From assembly GCF_945859685.1 (NCBI RefSeq), contig NC_079147.1, forward strand, positions 106,127,525 to 106,191,524: DNA of 64,000 nt, written 5' to 3'. Below the pieces are notes generated by a model. It had not been told where the DNA came from. It made no database searches and saw only the letters and a list, made by a program, of their open reading frames with translations. Position numbers and translations under genes: made by a program. The stretch is from Eupeodes corollae (taxonomy: Eukaryota > Arthropoda > Insecta > Diptera > Syrphidae). Positions 35,535 through 47,210 of this stretch are shown in pieces (position 1 is the first letter of the stretch; the number at the start of each line of letters is the position of its first letter).

Positions 35535-37450
35535 TTTACTACCAATAGAAAGTTATTGTAAGCGGTGTATTTTGTCAAATTGAACATTTTCGACTCTAAT
35601 ACATATCTTTTCGAATATTACAAATGTTGGCTTCACGTTATAGAAAATACTGTTTTCAACTTATATTAACTTCCCATAGGAAGTTATTGTAATGGGTCCG
35701 ATTCGTCAAATTGAAAATTTTGACATTTCTCGACGTTTCAAGGTCCCTATAGTCGAAATAAAAGATTTTTAGTAAGATGTCTGTGCGTGCGTGTGTACGT
35801 ACGTTCGTACGTCCGTACGTTCGCGACGTTTTTTTCGTCGTCCATAGCTCAAGAACCAGAAGAGATATCGACTTCAAATAAATTTTGTTATACAGATAAT
35901 AAGGCAGAAAGATGCAGAAAGGGCTCTCAAGAAAATTGCGTGGGTGGTTTTTTTACCATAGCAGTTTAAAAAAAAGGTGAAAATTTTGGTTAACCCTAAA
36001 TATCTTACGAACCAAAAACGGTAGAGACTTGAATTTAATTTTATATAATAAACTGTAACGTGATCTCAAAGAAGTATATTTTTTGAAAAAAATCTATCTA
36101 ACGGTTTTTTTTCTAAATCAAAAAAACTGAAAAAAAAAATGTGTCACCTCCAAAACTTTACGACGAAAATATGATTTCATCTCCAAAACAATTTTGAGCA
36201 ACGGAGAATAATGTTTTTGAAATCTGATAAAATTTTGAGAAAAATTGAATTGACAGTTTTTTTATAAAAAATAAAAATCTAAAAAAAACATTACTCAAAG
36301 TTGGTAAAAATTGAATATCGATTCAAATATCTTTTCAAAAACTTGAAATTTAGGCTTCAAACTTATTTTATCTTATAAGAAATATTGTTTTTAACATTCA
36401 GTAAAATTTTGAAGAAAATCGAATTGACAGTTTTTTTTACAAAAAATAAAAACCCAAAAAAAGTTAATAAAAGTTGGTAAAAATTGATTTTCGACTCAAA
36501 TATCTTTTCAAAACTTTGAGATATTGGCTTTAATTTACTTTATCTTTCAAAAAATATTGTTGTTAACATTTAGTAAAATTTTGAACAAAATCGAATTGAC
36601 AGTTTTTTATAAAAAAATTAAAAACCGAACAAAAATTAACAAAAGTTGGTAAAAATTGAATATGGATTCAAATCTCTTTTCAAAAACTTGAAAGTTAGAC
36701 TTCAAATTTATTTTATCTTATAAAAAATATTGTTTTAAGCATTCTGAAAGATGTTGAGAAAAATCAAATTGACAGTTTTTTTACAAAAAATTAAAAACCT
36801 TAAAAAAAATTTATAAAAGTTGGTAAAAATTGATTTTCGACTTAAATATCTTTTCAAAAATTGTAGATATTGGCTTTAATTTACTTTTATCTATCTTTCA
36901 AAAAATATTGTTGTTAACATTTAGTAAAATTTTGAAAAAAATCGAATTGATAGTTTTTGTACAAAAAATTAAATACATACCTAAAAAAAATTTAACAAAA
37001 GTTGGTAAAAATTGATTTTCGACTCAAATATTTTTTCAAAACTATAAAATATTGGCTTCAAACTAATTTTATCTTATAGAAAATATTGTTTTCAACATTC
37101 GATTGAATTTTGAAGAAAATCGAATTGACGGTTTTTTTACAAAAAATAAAATTCTAAAAAAAACAATAATAAAACTTGGTAAAAATTTACTTTCGACTCA
37201 AATAGCTTTTCAAAAATTAAAAATATTGGCTTCAAACTTATTTTATTTTACAGAAAATATTGTTTTCGATATTCAGTGATTTTTATATAAAAATCCAACA
37301 GTCCGTTTTTCATAAAAAATAAAATCTATAAAAAATAGTACGCAAATTTGGTAAAATTGATACAAGTACATATAGACAAACTTTTAAGCAAGACAAATCG
37401 ACAGACGGGATGGGAAGTTATCAGTGTGGGTCGCATCCCAGCCTCTTTTT
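35535..37450 (+). repeat. DINE-1/HINE-like repeat with central tandem array
   Basis: A truncated unit (35535-35675) precedes a long one (35676-37450). Both start with the same leader (gaaagttattgtaagcggt, ggaagttattgtaatgggtc), then caaattgaa and cgac. The long unit has a GTAC/GTTC/GTGC-type simple stretch (35782-35822), a conserved core (ctcaagaaccagaagagata), a ~173-bp tandem array, and a 3' end (aaatcgacagacgggatggg) with a GGGATG/CATCCC stem at 37408-37440. Simple repeat, tandem array and terminal stem-loop in this order fit Helentron-associated (DINE-1-like) elements. No coding capacity. Confidence 0.55.
36320..37270 (+). repeat. Tandem repeat, ~173-bp period, at least six units
   Basis: The motif 'ga(c/t)tcaaata..ttttcaaaa' starts units at about 36320, 36493, 36665, 36839, 37021 and 37195, giving spacings of 173, 172, 174, 182 and 174. 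Each unit also has 'ttggctt.aa', 'aaaatattgtt', 'gaattgacagttttt' and 'agttggtaaaaattga'. Confidence 0.85.
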
Positions 37451-37894
37451 ATTATATAAAAATCCAACAGTCTTACTTAGTAACTTTTACTAACTTTAGG
37501 TGGCGCTACAGTCCGGACGGAACTGGGCCTCAACCAAAATGCGTCTCCAGCCAGCTCGGTATTCACCCACCTGCGTGCGCCACCTGAGTCGCGGTCTTTC
37601 TCTACTCGCCGTCCCTCGGGATTGGATTTGAAGACCTTCCGAGCTGGAGCGTTAATGTCCATTCGCTCCACACGACCTAGCCATCTAAACCGTTGGACTT
37701 TAATTCTGCTATTTAGGTCAGTGTCGCTCTACATCCCGTACAGTTCGTCATTATGTCTTCTCCTCCATTCTCCTTCTATGCGAACGGGACCAAAAACCAC
37801 AAGAAGAATTTTTCTTTATGATTTGATGACAGCATATACTCGGTCTTGGTCTCATTGACTACTAAAGCCATCTTTCACGCTTCCGTCGAAATAC

Positions 37895-38582
37895 TCAAAA
37901 AACCTCCACTGACATCACGCTTTGGGCTTCATCATCAGCTTCAATCATGTCAATATAATCTGCGTATCCGAGTTGTTGGATAGACCTTTGGAAGATTGTG
38001 CCTCTTGTGTTGACGGTTGACTTTTGCACAATTCTTTCCAAAGCGATATTAAGGAAGTCGCATGACTGTGCATCGCCTTGTCTAAAAACTTGTTTGACAT
38101 CAAATGCATCCGTCAGGTCTTTTCCGACCTTGATAGAGCAGCCATCTCCATTGTCATTCTGCACAAACGGATAAGTTTGACAGGGATGCCAAAACTAGAC
38201 ATTGCTCTGTAGAGCTCTTCCCTATGGATACTGTCATACGCGGCTTTAAAATCGATAAAGAGATGCTGGGTATCGATTTAAAGTTCCTTGGTTTTTTTTA
38301 GATCTGCCATAGTGTGGATATTTGGTCGATAGTGGACTTTCCTGGTCTGAAGCCATACTGATAAGGACCAATCAGATTGTTGACGAACGGCTTCAGACGT
38401 TCACATAATACGGCAGAAAGGATCTTATATGCAATGTTAAGGAGGCTGATGCCTCTGTAGTTCACGCAATTTAGAGGGTCTAATTTTGTATGTATCGGGC
38501 AAACTATGCTGAGATTCCACTCATCGGGCATGCTTTCTTTCGACCATATTTTGCAGATGAGTCGGTGCATGCGCCCAATCAA
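37895..38582 (-). pseudogene. RTE family 2 copy D, reverse transcriptase
   Basis: Reading from 38582 downward: MPDEWNLSIVCPIHTK, NCVNYRGISLLNIAYKILSA, then YQYGFRPGKSTIDQI. After broken sequence comes SIKVGKDLTDAFDVK, VFRQGDAQSCDFLNIALERI and LGYADYIDMI. The catalytic box reads YADY instead of YADD, so the second Asp is lost. A deletion follows at EADDEAQSV. Confidence 0.8.
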
Positions 38583-38583
38583 G

Positions 38584-38913
38584 TCATCCCTCGGGAAGTT
38601 TTTTTACCTTTTGGTAAAATTTACGAACCTCCTTCCTGTTGTGACATCCTTTCTTACTCCTCGATCGCGCGCTTCTCATGCTCTCTTTGTTTCTATATAA
38701 GAAACCGGGTTTCCTCTCTCCTCTTCTGCTTGTAGAGCTCGCGAGCAGCTCTGGTCCTTCTGTACAGCGCCGTTTTGTATATCTGCTGTTTCGCTGCGTA
38801 CGCTTGCTGGCATTCGTCGTCAAACCAGGTGTTTCGCTGTGGTGGCCGTGTGAAACTAGAGGCAGTATAGGACTCCTTAAGAGGTTATTAGAGATTCTTT
38901 CGGAAAAGGACAT
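38584..38913 (-). pseudogene. RTE family 2 copy D, linker
   Basis: Basic linker with SKKGCHNRKEVRKFYQKVKK near its end, as in copy A. Confidence 0.65.
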
Positions 38914-38914
38914 G

Positions 38915-39290
38915 TCAACCGCTTGCGATTGTAGCCGTCAGTGCAGGCTTTATCTCCCGATTATGCGACCAAATTATGTCTTCTTTTCCTAGCAAGACAA
39001 TTGTAATGTCATAGCCAGGCCACTGCTCATATGTCTTGTCCAAGTGCTCGAAGAGTATGTCTTTGGTGTCTTCATCTTTTTCCTCTAGTAGGGCATGAGC
39101 GCATATCAGGCTAAAGTTCCCGAATTGAGCCTTGAGGTCGATTGTCGTGATGTGCTCGCTCACACTGTTAAAACTGAAGACTTTTTGAATGAGTCTAGTT
39201 CCAACAACTAATCCAAATAAACGCTGTCTTTGTTCTCGGAAGAGGTCGCCCGGTCCATCCAATCGCACTTATTGGATGGCGCAGTTAAGG
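38915..39290 (-). pseudogene. RTE family 2 copy D, endonuclease fragment
   Basis: Frame 38915-39268 includes REQRQRLFGLVVGTRLIQKV, SEHITTI, FSLICAHALLEEKDEDTKDI and DITIVLLGKED. The family's DFNAKLG is damaged to LLGKED, so the catalytic Asp-Asn pair is missing. Confidence 0.75.
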
Positions 39291-39879
39291 GGTTCCGCTA
39301 ATTGTTCGGCTGCACGTGGTCTGTTAAGGGACCTAACATTCCACGTACAGATCCGAAGTTCGTTGTCCTTATTTCGGTTGCGTGTATTGTCAACAGTGAA
39401 TCCGTCCGTATCCGAGGCTTGCTGGTGCTTCGCAACTAAGGTATTTCTTACGTATCCAGGAAGTCATCCCGACTCGGTGGGCCAGATCCTTAGTATGACT
39501 CAAAGGACGGGGAGCCGGATAAACTGCTCCTTACAGGCCTAGGCTCCGAATATGCCGAAGAAGCCCTATAAGGTGTTCACTATGTAGTTCAACCTTACTG
39601 TAACTGTAGACGCCACCGTTGATTTCATCTCGAGAATTCGTCCGCTGCCGTCTCGTCTGGATAAAGAAAGGAACCTTAGTGGGAACACCTCTCCCCCCTC
39701 TCTTGTTTGCTGACCCAACAACTTTCCGCTGGGGTTAGAATCCAATCTCCAGTTGAGGTACTAGGCACCTGATGTTCACCGCTCTGAGGTGAGAGTAGCA
39801 TTTGATAGACAGAGGTGGGTTTTGAGAAAAACCTGTGGACGAAATCCAACTAATTCATCGTATGCAAAATGTTTTTGGT

Positions 39880-40085
39880 TGTTTTTAAGTATTTTTTTTT
39901 TTAAATTCAACTGAAAACTTTTTTAATAATCCAAGTATCAAGTGAGAACAAAGAAAGATATTGGCTTCAAATTATTTATCTGTTCCATAATATCTTTATA
40001 AATATTTAAAAGTTTTACACAAGATAAATCGACAGACAGAATTTGAAGTTATTAGTGTGAGTCGTAACCCCACCTCTTTTTTCGG
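39880..40085 (+). repeat. DINE-like repeat, 3' end
   Basis: Contains agatattggcttcaaa, acaagataaatcgacagaca and gtgagtcg..accccacctctttt, colinear with 37200-37447. The terminal stem is no longer paired. Confidence 0.65.
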
Positions 40086-40089
40086 TAAT

Positions 40090-42588
40090 AAATTTGCACG
40101 AATTGCAAACAGTGTTCAGGAGTAAGCCTCTTCATCTTTAAAACCAACCAAACTGAGTATAAAGAGTGACAGCTGTCAAAAAAAGAAAACTACTCTCAAG
40201 AAAGTATTGCCAAGTTGCAAACATTCAAAACTGAACGGAAATCAAAATTCAATCAAATATTTAAGAAAACTATAAACTTTTATTATAAACTCGGCCATTA
40301 TGGCATTATAACTAAGAATGTTTCAAAAATATGATTTGGTCAAAACCGGGTTGGAAGAATCTTCTTATTTTTGAAGCACTTTCTATAATATTCCAGCTGA
40401 AGGTGTTTTTTTCACTTAGCTATAAAGTGAAAGTGAACAATTAAAATGAAGACTTAAAAACAAGTGTTTATTTTTTGTCACCCAAATACCAGCTCTTATT
40501 TTATCATGTAAGGTTTAGCCCTAGTTTTTTTTTTGTTCAAAAGGCTCAGTTCAAAAGTTCATTTAAATAAAAGCTGCGAAAATGTTACTAAAGTGTTCAC
40601 TTCAATACAAATTAGTGGAATTATCCTCCATTTATCCCCAAGGTATTGGGGATATCTGTGGTTTTCAGAATTCACACTGATGTTTAATTTTCAGAGTAAT
40701 TCCAAGCTAAACCATATTTTTTTCTATATTTTCGAATCTAGCCTTAAGACAATTAAAGGCCATTGGGAAAATAAGAACGAATTATAAAGAAAAGTTAAGT
40801 ATTTTTCTAAGTTTCTTAATCAGAAAATTGGGAATGTGTGGCTATTAATCTACAATTTTTCCCAATGATAAAAATATGTCCTCAAATTGGCAATCTCAAA
40901 TTATAAAACGAAAAAATTGATGAACAATGGTGTTTATATTTCCCTCTGGAACCAAAAATGTTATAGGCAATATAAAATAAAAATAGAAGATGAAAACAAT
41001 AACAAAAATCTATAGATGTAGCTAAATTTTCTACATTTTGCAATTAAAAATAAAGCACCTTCGTTCTCTCTGTTTTTAAGATTAAGTCTGCCTTGGTTTT
41101 TAAAACATATACGAGTATACCTATGCAACCGTTTTATGGAAAATATGCTAATTTATTCAATTTAATTTACGATCCCTCAACAACCTAGGTATACAAGGAT
41201 ATCTTTCACAAAATACATGTAAATTATAATTATGTACAGCAAGTATGAACCTCACCTCTCTGACAACACCACACCTCCGCAGCTGCCTTTGACCGCATCA
41301 GGAGCAGAGAAGTATCCGTATCATAATAAAAGCACCCTCAAGGTATACTATAAACAATACACTTTTTAAATGGAAAAATTAAGTAGATATACAAAAGCAT
41401 ACCCACCTTGTGTATTTTATGTGTATCACAACACAAGACGAAGACACAGCCAAACACTTCAACTCCCAATCCCAAAACTCCAACTCGAACTCCAACTCTA
41501 CTCCACAAAACCCAACCACATCCTTCCCATTCTTGTGACACATAATTTCTAAGAGGTTCTTGGTTCTTCACTTCACAGTAGAAATCTCAAAGAAAGGATC
41601 AAGTTAATTTTTCATAAGAAACACCATAACCACTGAAATATACTTTATTTAAATTTAGGGAATTATCTTCTTGAAATATTTAAATAGCTTTTTGGTATTT
41701 CAATCCAAATCTCAAAATCTGATAAGAATTCATGCCTTCGACTACGAAGCAGTACCTTTTAAACAGCTACACAATAGCCCGCCAAATCAGACAAGACCGA
41801 AGACCAGACTATGTTCTGTTTATCCATTTGTGCAAGACAGAGATATCCTTTCGTGGAATGAGAGTTACCTTGAATTTTTCAGGAGATATTCCTTAGTCCT
41901 TTCCTTAGTTACTACATCCGAGCTTCTATCTTCAGGAGATTGGGTACAATTATTATTATAATATTTTGTTTTCTTGTTCAAAATATGAAATGAATTGAGA
42001 CTGTGAGGCATATTGAAATTTAGTGCTTCCAGATAAAGTTCAAAATGATGGTGTTTTAAGGCAAATTTGTGGTTTTTGAATAACGACTAAAGGACGCTAG
42101 GTAAGTATTTCAAGTGACTCTTCTTATAAACAGTATCAAGTTTAACAAGCACGTTTGGATTCAACTTAAGATTACAAGCAATAGTTTTAAGTTTCAAATC
42201 GCCTAGAGAAAACAGAACGGGGCTTGCCCCTTTTATTTTTGTAATATACTATAACAAATTTACTGTTCTTTTTTATTGTGGAAACATGTTTTAATCTTTC
42301 CTAATTATTTATGAAAGTCAATTTCGATTAAGCTTGGTGTACAGTGATAGCTAAAAATTTACATTTTCTTGATGGCACTTATGTTTCGAAAGTTGGGTGC
42401 AAATTTCAAGTAAAACGCCAAACTAGTCACAAATATCATTTCAAACAGTTCTGTTTTATTGTAAAAATTATTTTTGATTGCAATAACAACTTTCGAGTTA
42501 GCAAGGTCTTTAAGAACGTAACTAAAAAACTGTTAACAAATAAAATTCTGCTCTAAGATATTGTTTAACATTACATTGTAACAAAATT
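40090..42588. other. Intergenic AT-rich DNA
   Basis: No gene recognised. A 96-residue plus-strand frame (41671-41961) and an 84-residue frame (40533-40787) have no motifs. A pyrimidine-rich stretch with repeated ccaactc lies at about 41456-41510. Confidence 0.45.
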
Positions 42589-42589
42589 A

Positions 42590-42862
42590 ATATTTCAGTA
42601 GTGAATTTTGTGGAACTTTGGACGGCGCAGGGCCATAAAATCCAAGGAGCTGAAAGAAGAAAATATCTGAAAAGAGCGAAGACAACTCCATCTCTCGATG
42701 TTATAAGCTGTAAATCAAATTCTATTTGGAGTATATATCTCTACTGGTTCTTGAGATATGGACAACGAAAAATTGTATCCCAAAACACGCATAAAAAGTC
42801 GAAAAATGAGACCATTTTCAATTTGGCAAAGCGGACCAATTACAATCACTTTCTATGAAAAC
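42590..42862 (-). repeat. DINE-like repeat, 5' end, inverted
   Basis: On the minus strand it reads agaaagtgattgtaattggt, gccaaattgaaaat, cgttgtccatatctcaagaa and ccagtagagatata, matching 35676-35880. Truncated after the core; the tandem array is absent. Confidence 0.65.
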
Positions 42863-43399
42863 AAATGCTACACACAGTTTGTAAGAACTGATTTTTGATG
42901 TTCTAATGTAGGACACGTGCAATCAAAAGAATGCAAGGGTCCACAGATTTCTTCTCAAGATCCCACCTCGGCCTACTAACTCCTAACCCCAGTTAAAATT
43001 TGTTAGGGTTAGCAAAGAAGAGAGGAGGGAAGAGGTGTTTCTCCTTTCACACACAAGGCAGCGGAGAAATTCCCATGATGGAAGAAACGATGGCGTCTAA
43101 AGTTCCCGAAAAGTTGAAGTACTTAGTGAATATCTTATAGGTGAGTGTGGGGTAAAACCCTGTTGTGAAGCACCAACATTCAAAAAATGTCGAAAACGGA
43201 AGGATTTACTATCGACAACCCAAGCAAACGATTTATATGCTCGTGGAAGGCCGGGTCCCTTAATAGAATACGGAGATTTAGTGGAGTATTTAGACTACAG
43301 TTAAGGAGTTATCACCGCCATCCAGGAAATGATATGGGATGGATGGATCGGTCAAAAAGAGGATGAAAAACTACAATATTTACTATGATGACTTCTACC

Positions 43400-44118
43400 G
43401 ATGATGACATTGACATAATTGGAAGAACTCAGCGTTATGTCAAAGGGGCTTTTGTGAGTATTGAGGCAGAGCAAAACAAAGTACATGCTGTCGTCAAGAA
43501 AGGACATACAACACCGACGTCTTGGTCAACGTCACCATCGACAGACGTAACTTTGAGGTAGTCAAGGACTTCGTCTACCTAGGCTCCGCTGTAAACGCAG
43601 AAAACAACACCAGCGCTGAGAACAAACGCAGAACAACACTTGTTAACCGCTGTTTCTTTGGACTAAGAAAACAATTGAGTGGTTAAGTCCTCTCTCGAGG
43701 GACCAAAGTGTTGCTATATAAGACCCTTATCATCCCCATCCTGCTATACGGTGCAGAAGCATGAACCATGACAAAAGCGGATGTAAGCACCTTGGGTCGC
43801 TTCGTATGCATCGAAGGGGAGTGGAGGAGAAGATGGAACGACGAGCTGTACGGGCTGTACTTAGCCAGAAGAGTAAAAGTCCAACGACTTAGAAGGCTGG
43901 GTCACGTAGAGCGCATGGAAACCAATGCTCCGGCCCGGAAAGTCTTCGAATCCACACCCACAGAGCAGCGCAGTAGAGGAAGACCGCGGATCAGGTGGCG
44001 CGCACAAGTGGAAAGTGACCTCACCCAAATTGGAGCGCGAAACTGGAGACATCTAGCTAGGGACCGAGCTAGATGGAGAAGTTTGTTGGGTGAGGCCCTA
44101 GTTCACACAGGACTGTAG
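43400..44118 (+). pseudogene. RTE family 2 copy E, RT end and C-terminus
   Basis: After the catalytic-box region come the family blocks FVSIEAEQ, LGQ.V, NFEVVKDFVYLGSAVNAENN and TSAE.KRR. The frame 43768-44118 reads MTKADVSTLGRFVCIEGEWR, RRWNDELYGLYLARRVKVQR, GHVERMETNAPARKVFES and RSRGRPRIRWRAQVESDL, ending EALVHTGL. A short deletion removed the ERKVLR segment. Confidence 0.8.
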
Positions 44119-44126
44119 CGCAACCT

Positions 44127-44142
44127 TAAGTAAGTAAGTAAG
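44127..44142 (+). repeat. TAAG tail of copy E
   Basis: Four tandem TAAG units directly after the copy E C-terminus, the family's 3' tail. Confidence 0.75.
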
Positions 44143-44246
44143 ACTCCTACCGTGAAAACCAACAACGCTTATTTGGATGCGGCTTTGTCTTTGGAGCCAG
44201 ATTTAGGCAGCAAGTCTCGACCTATAGTTTCATCAACGAGCGTCTC

Positions 44247-44528
44247 ATGACCATCCGGAAGAAGGCTAGATTCGGCAACATTAGCCCAGCATGTGCACAC
44301 TTGCCGACAGAAGAAAAGGTTAATAACACCAAGGATAATTTCTTTGTGCTCTTGGACAAAGCATTTGAGCTGTGTCCTAGATACGATTTCAGAATTGTCC
44401 TGAGCGATTTGAATGCAAAACTAGGAAGCGAAGACATCTTTGGTGGAATAATCGGGAAAAGCAGCCTGCACGATAACACTTCCGATAAAGGGTTACAGGC
44501 TCATCAATTTTGCGGCTGGGTGAAATGA
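44247..44528 (+). pseudogene. RTE family 2 copy F, endonuclease
   Basis: Reads ARFGNISPACAHLPTEEKVN, FELCPRYDFRIVLSDLNAKL, GSEDIFGGIIGKSSLHDNTS. The family's GDFNAKL is changed to SDLNAKL. Confidence 0.75.
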
Positions 44529-45171
44529 CATGGTAGCCAGAACGCTTTTTCCACAACTCAACATCCACAAAGGAACCGTCAACCAGATTGGCCATCTTGA
44601 ATTTCTGAGCGTCGAACAGCCATGATCGCAAGAGATCGCCAAATCCTTTTCCTACTGAGTCACAGGTAACCTCTTTCCCATTTTTTTGCCACCAACATAA
44701 TGTGTCGAGAAATGCCAAAATTGCCAATATGCAATCAAAGAAGATTCTTCTGACGTGCTGGGTTTCAAACAGCCACTTACAAGAATAGGAGGAATTTTCG
44801 CAGGCAAAAGAAGCCTTACAATGTGCACGCAAAGTGGCAATGCATGGAAGTACGAGAGCTGCTGACGCGCTTTATGAGCAGAAGAGGAGAGAAAAACACT
44901 GACTTCTCAAAAGGAAAAAGAGAGAGCATGAAAAGTGTGCTCTCGAATGTCCCAAGTACATAAACCACGAACCAAAGGATGCAAAGTCGAAAATGGAAAC
45001 ACCATAATGCAACCTCATTCAATTCAATCCGAGATTTCAAGACCAACTATGACAGCATTTTTAGCGACGAGCTGTATAGAGCCATGTCTAATTTTGGCAT
45101 CCTTGTCAAACTCGACCGTTAGTTCAGGTTGAATATTAAGAATTCGGGATTATCCACAAAGGTTCCATTCC

Positions 45172-45930
45172 ATGTCAAAAAAGGGTGATGAGCCGTCATG
45201 TGATTTTAACATCTTCCCTGAAAGGAAAAGAAAGAAGAAGAGGTCCCACGTTAACACTAGAGGCACTATGTTTCAAAATTCTGTCCAATTACTGTCAAAT
45301 GCTGATGACAATAAAATAATGGGAAGAACTCAGCGTGGTGTCAATGGGGCTATTGTGAGTATTACTGGAGATGCGAAAAAAAATGACTTAAGGGGTTAAT
45401 GAGGACAAAACACACACACCAACTTCTCTGTCAAATCGTCAACATCGTAAGTTTGAAGTGGTTAACAATTTTGTCTTTCTAGGCTCCGAAGTGAACACCG
45501 AAAACAATACCAGAGCTAAGATCAAACGAAGAATTACTCTTGAAAACCGCTGTTTCTTTGGGCTAAGAAAGCAATTGATTTACAAAGCTCTCTCTCGAGG
45601 CATGGACTACAACAAAAACGGATGAAAGCACCTTTGGTCGTTTCGAGAGGAAATTTTTTCGCTTGTTCTTTTACGGTCCCGTATGCATAAAAGATAAGTG
45701 GAGGAAGAGATGAAACGACGATCTGTTCAAGCTGTACAACGACGGACGTGGACTTAGGCAGAAGGATACAATTCCAACGGCTGGATTACGTAGAACGCAA
45801 TGGTCTGGCCCGGAAAGTCTTCGAATCCACACCCACAGGACAGCGCAGTAAAGGAAGACCGCGGATCATGTGGCGCGCACAAGTGGAATGTGACCTCACC
45901 AAATTAGAGTACGCAGCTGAAGACATCTAG
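45172..45930 (+). pseudogene. RTE family 2 copy F, RT end and C-terminus
   Basis: Visible blocks: HVNTRGTMFQNSVQLLSNAD then DNKIMGRTQRGVNGAIVSIT, so the catalytic YADD is NADD. Later come NARKVFES-like LARKVFESTPTGQRSKGRPR and WRAQVECDL. Frames shift repeatedly. Confidence 0.7.
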
Positions 45931-46009
45931 CTAGGGAGCTTGATGGAGAAGTTTGTTGGGTGAGGCTCTCGTTCAAATAGAACTGTGGACCCAAGGTAAG
46001 TAAGCAAAA

Positions 46010-46500
46010 ATTTGCCAAGTTTTTAAACACTTTTGAATTCATTGTTAGGAGCCTAACGTACATGCTGCAAAATAAGAACAAAATTGAGTTTAAAATATCT
46101 TGTTGATGATGTAAAGATAAATATTTAATTGATAATTTAAAAAAAATGCCTGCCGCTGCAAGGAGAAACATAACTGCCAAATTAAAATCTTAAAATAAAT
46201 ATACCTACTCTTCATAAGCTATTTTACTATCATTTTGATAAGACAAATGATAAGTTAGGTGCGATTGCCTTCCAAAAACTAAAACTTGTTCAATGTAAAT
46301 AAATCACTGCTGTGATTTCTATTGCAGCAATATATCGTATTTCAAGTTAGAAACTTAACGAACCAAAGAAATAATATTTACAACTTCAGTTTTGCAAGAA
46401 GCTTTTCATAACAAGATTAAAAATTTATCTTTTGTTTGAATTTGTCAACTTGCATTATTTTATTACATTAGTTCATATTTTTATTTGAAATTTTCCAAGT
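46010..46500. other. Upstream region of secreted-peptide gene 1
   Basis: AT-rich, no ORF of note. It forms the 5' flank and presumed regulatory DNA of the gene starting at 46567. Confidence 0.5.
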
Positions 46501-46503
46501 GTG

Positions 46504-46511
46504 TATATAAG
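46504..46511 (+). promoter_or_regulatory. TATA box of secreted-peptide gene 1
   Basis: TATATAAG, 63 bp before the ATG. An initiator-like tcaattc lies about 30 bp downstream (46535-46541), which fits a fly TATA-dependent promoter with a ~30-nt 5' UTR. Confidence 0.65.
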
Positions 46512-46566
46512 CACGCATTTTTTCAAAATTGACATCAATTCAACTCTCTTACTCAAGTGTGTAAAA

Positions 46567-46800
46567 ATGGTGTCCTCAAAAGTATTTGCTATTTTAATTA
46601 TTGGACTTTTAGTTGTTCATTCTTCGGAAGGTTTTTTCCTGCATATTTTCAAGAAACCTTTCCTATTGGAAAAACTCTGTGCAATGGATTCAATGTTTTG
46701 TGTTTCAACTTCGTCAACCAGCACTTCAACAACTGAATCAACTTCTACGTCTTCATCTTCATCCACAACTACTACCGAAGCAGCAAGGAGAAACGGCTAA
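46567..46800 (+). CDS. Small secreted Ser/Thr-rich peptide, gene 1
   Basis: 77 residues, no intron. The start is the ATG in aaaaATGGTG; an upstream in-frame ATG would lie before the expected transcription start and would destroy the signal peptide. Residues 1-22 (MVSSKVFAILIIGLLVVHSS) form a signal peptide, probably cut near SSEG. A conserved block follows, FFLHIFKKPFLLEKLC, then a second Cys (MFC). Residues 46-69 are almost only Ser/Thr, a likely O-glycosylated mucin-like tail, ending AARRNG. It is a paralogue of the gene at 52025. The family is not recognised; a gland-secreted product (salivary, accessory gland) or antimicrobial-type peptide is possible but inferred. Confidence 0.75.
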   Translation: MVSSKVFAILIIGLLVVHSSEGFFLHIFKKPFLLEKLCAMDSMFCVSTSSTSTSTTESTSTSSSSSTTTTEAARRNG

Positions 46801-46848
46801 AACGAAGCTTTAAGGATACAACAATGTAGTGGATGTAGGTTTTTGACA

Positions 46849-46854
46849 AATAAA
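46849..46854 (+). terminator. Polyadenylation signal, gene 1
   Basis: AATAAA 49 bp after the stop codon. Confidence 0.6.
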
Positions 46855-46869
46855 TCGAATTGGAAAACG

Positions 46870-47210
46870 TGTAAAGAAAATTGTGTTATTTTATTTCTAA
46901 ATATATAAATGGTGGCGACTCCAAAGTGCCTACTCCGATGCTTTCTATCATACGTACCCATGCATCTTTATGTAGGGCATGGAGTCGAAAGGTTTTGCAC
47001 ACCAGAGAAACATTTCAGGAAACATTGCTTGAAAAAAGATTCTCAAATGTGTCCTATTTAAAACCAAAAATAAAAACATTTCTGAAACATTTCAGGACAT
47101 TTGTTTAATGTTTCTGATATTTTTTCTTGGTGTGGATGCTTTGAGAAACATTGTGGAGTTTTTTGCGTGAAAATGAATTATTAAAGATGAAACACTAAAT
47201 GTTTTCTTTT
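46870..47210. other. Spacer between gene 1 and the LOA-type element
   Basis: An open frame of 75 residues (46881-47108) is not recognised. Several imperfect 'aaacatttc' repeats occur at 47000-47160. Confidence 0.4.

Larger units (their letters stand above)
37476..39858 (-). mobile_element. RTE-type retrotransposon family 2, copy D
   Basis: Minus-strand copy lying within DINE-like sequence (left flank tataaaaatccaacagtc, right flank the DINE 3' end at 39880-40085). Fragments: C-terminus 37540-37700, RT 37895-38582, linker 38584-38913, endonuclease 38915-39290, and 5' UTR 39290-39858 shared with copy A. It carries several deletions and frameshifts. Confidence 0.8.
42905..44142 (+). mobile_element. 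RTE-type retrotransposon family 2, copy E
   Basis: Starts with the family 5' UTR and an endonuclease N-terminus near 43240-43370, then a deletion joins it directly to the RT catalytic box near 43402 (DDDIDIIGRTQR-type). The C-terminus is well kept, and the copy ends in TAAG repeats (44127-44142). Confidence 0.8.
44143..46004 (+). mobile_element. RTE-type retrotransposon family 2, copy F (5'-truncated)
   Basis: Begins inside the endonuclease (ctcctaccg... then FGCGFVFG-type) immediately after copy E's tail, same orientation. Endonuclease frame 44247-44528, linker remnants 44560-44960, RT scraps 45000-45420, C-terminus 45600-45990 and a short tail (gtaagtaag, 45995-46003). Confidence 0.75.

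Noticed and set aside
36320..37270. CRISPR-like array
   Set aside because: Whole 173-bp units repeat with gradual divergence and no unique spacers; the context is eukaryotic.
46501..46566. In-frame upstream ATG extending gene 1
   Set aside because: It falls within the TATA box region and would place a non-conserved extension before the signal peptide.
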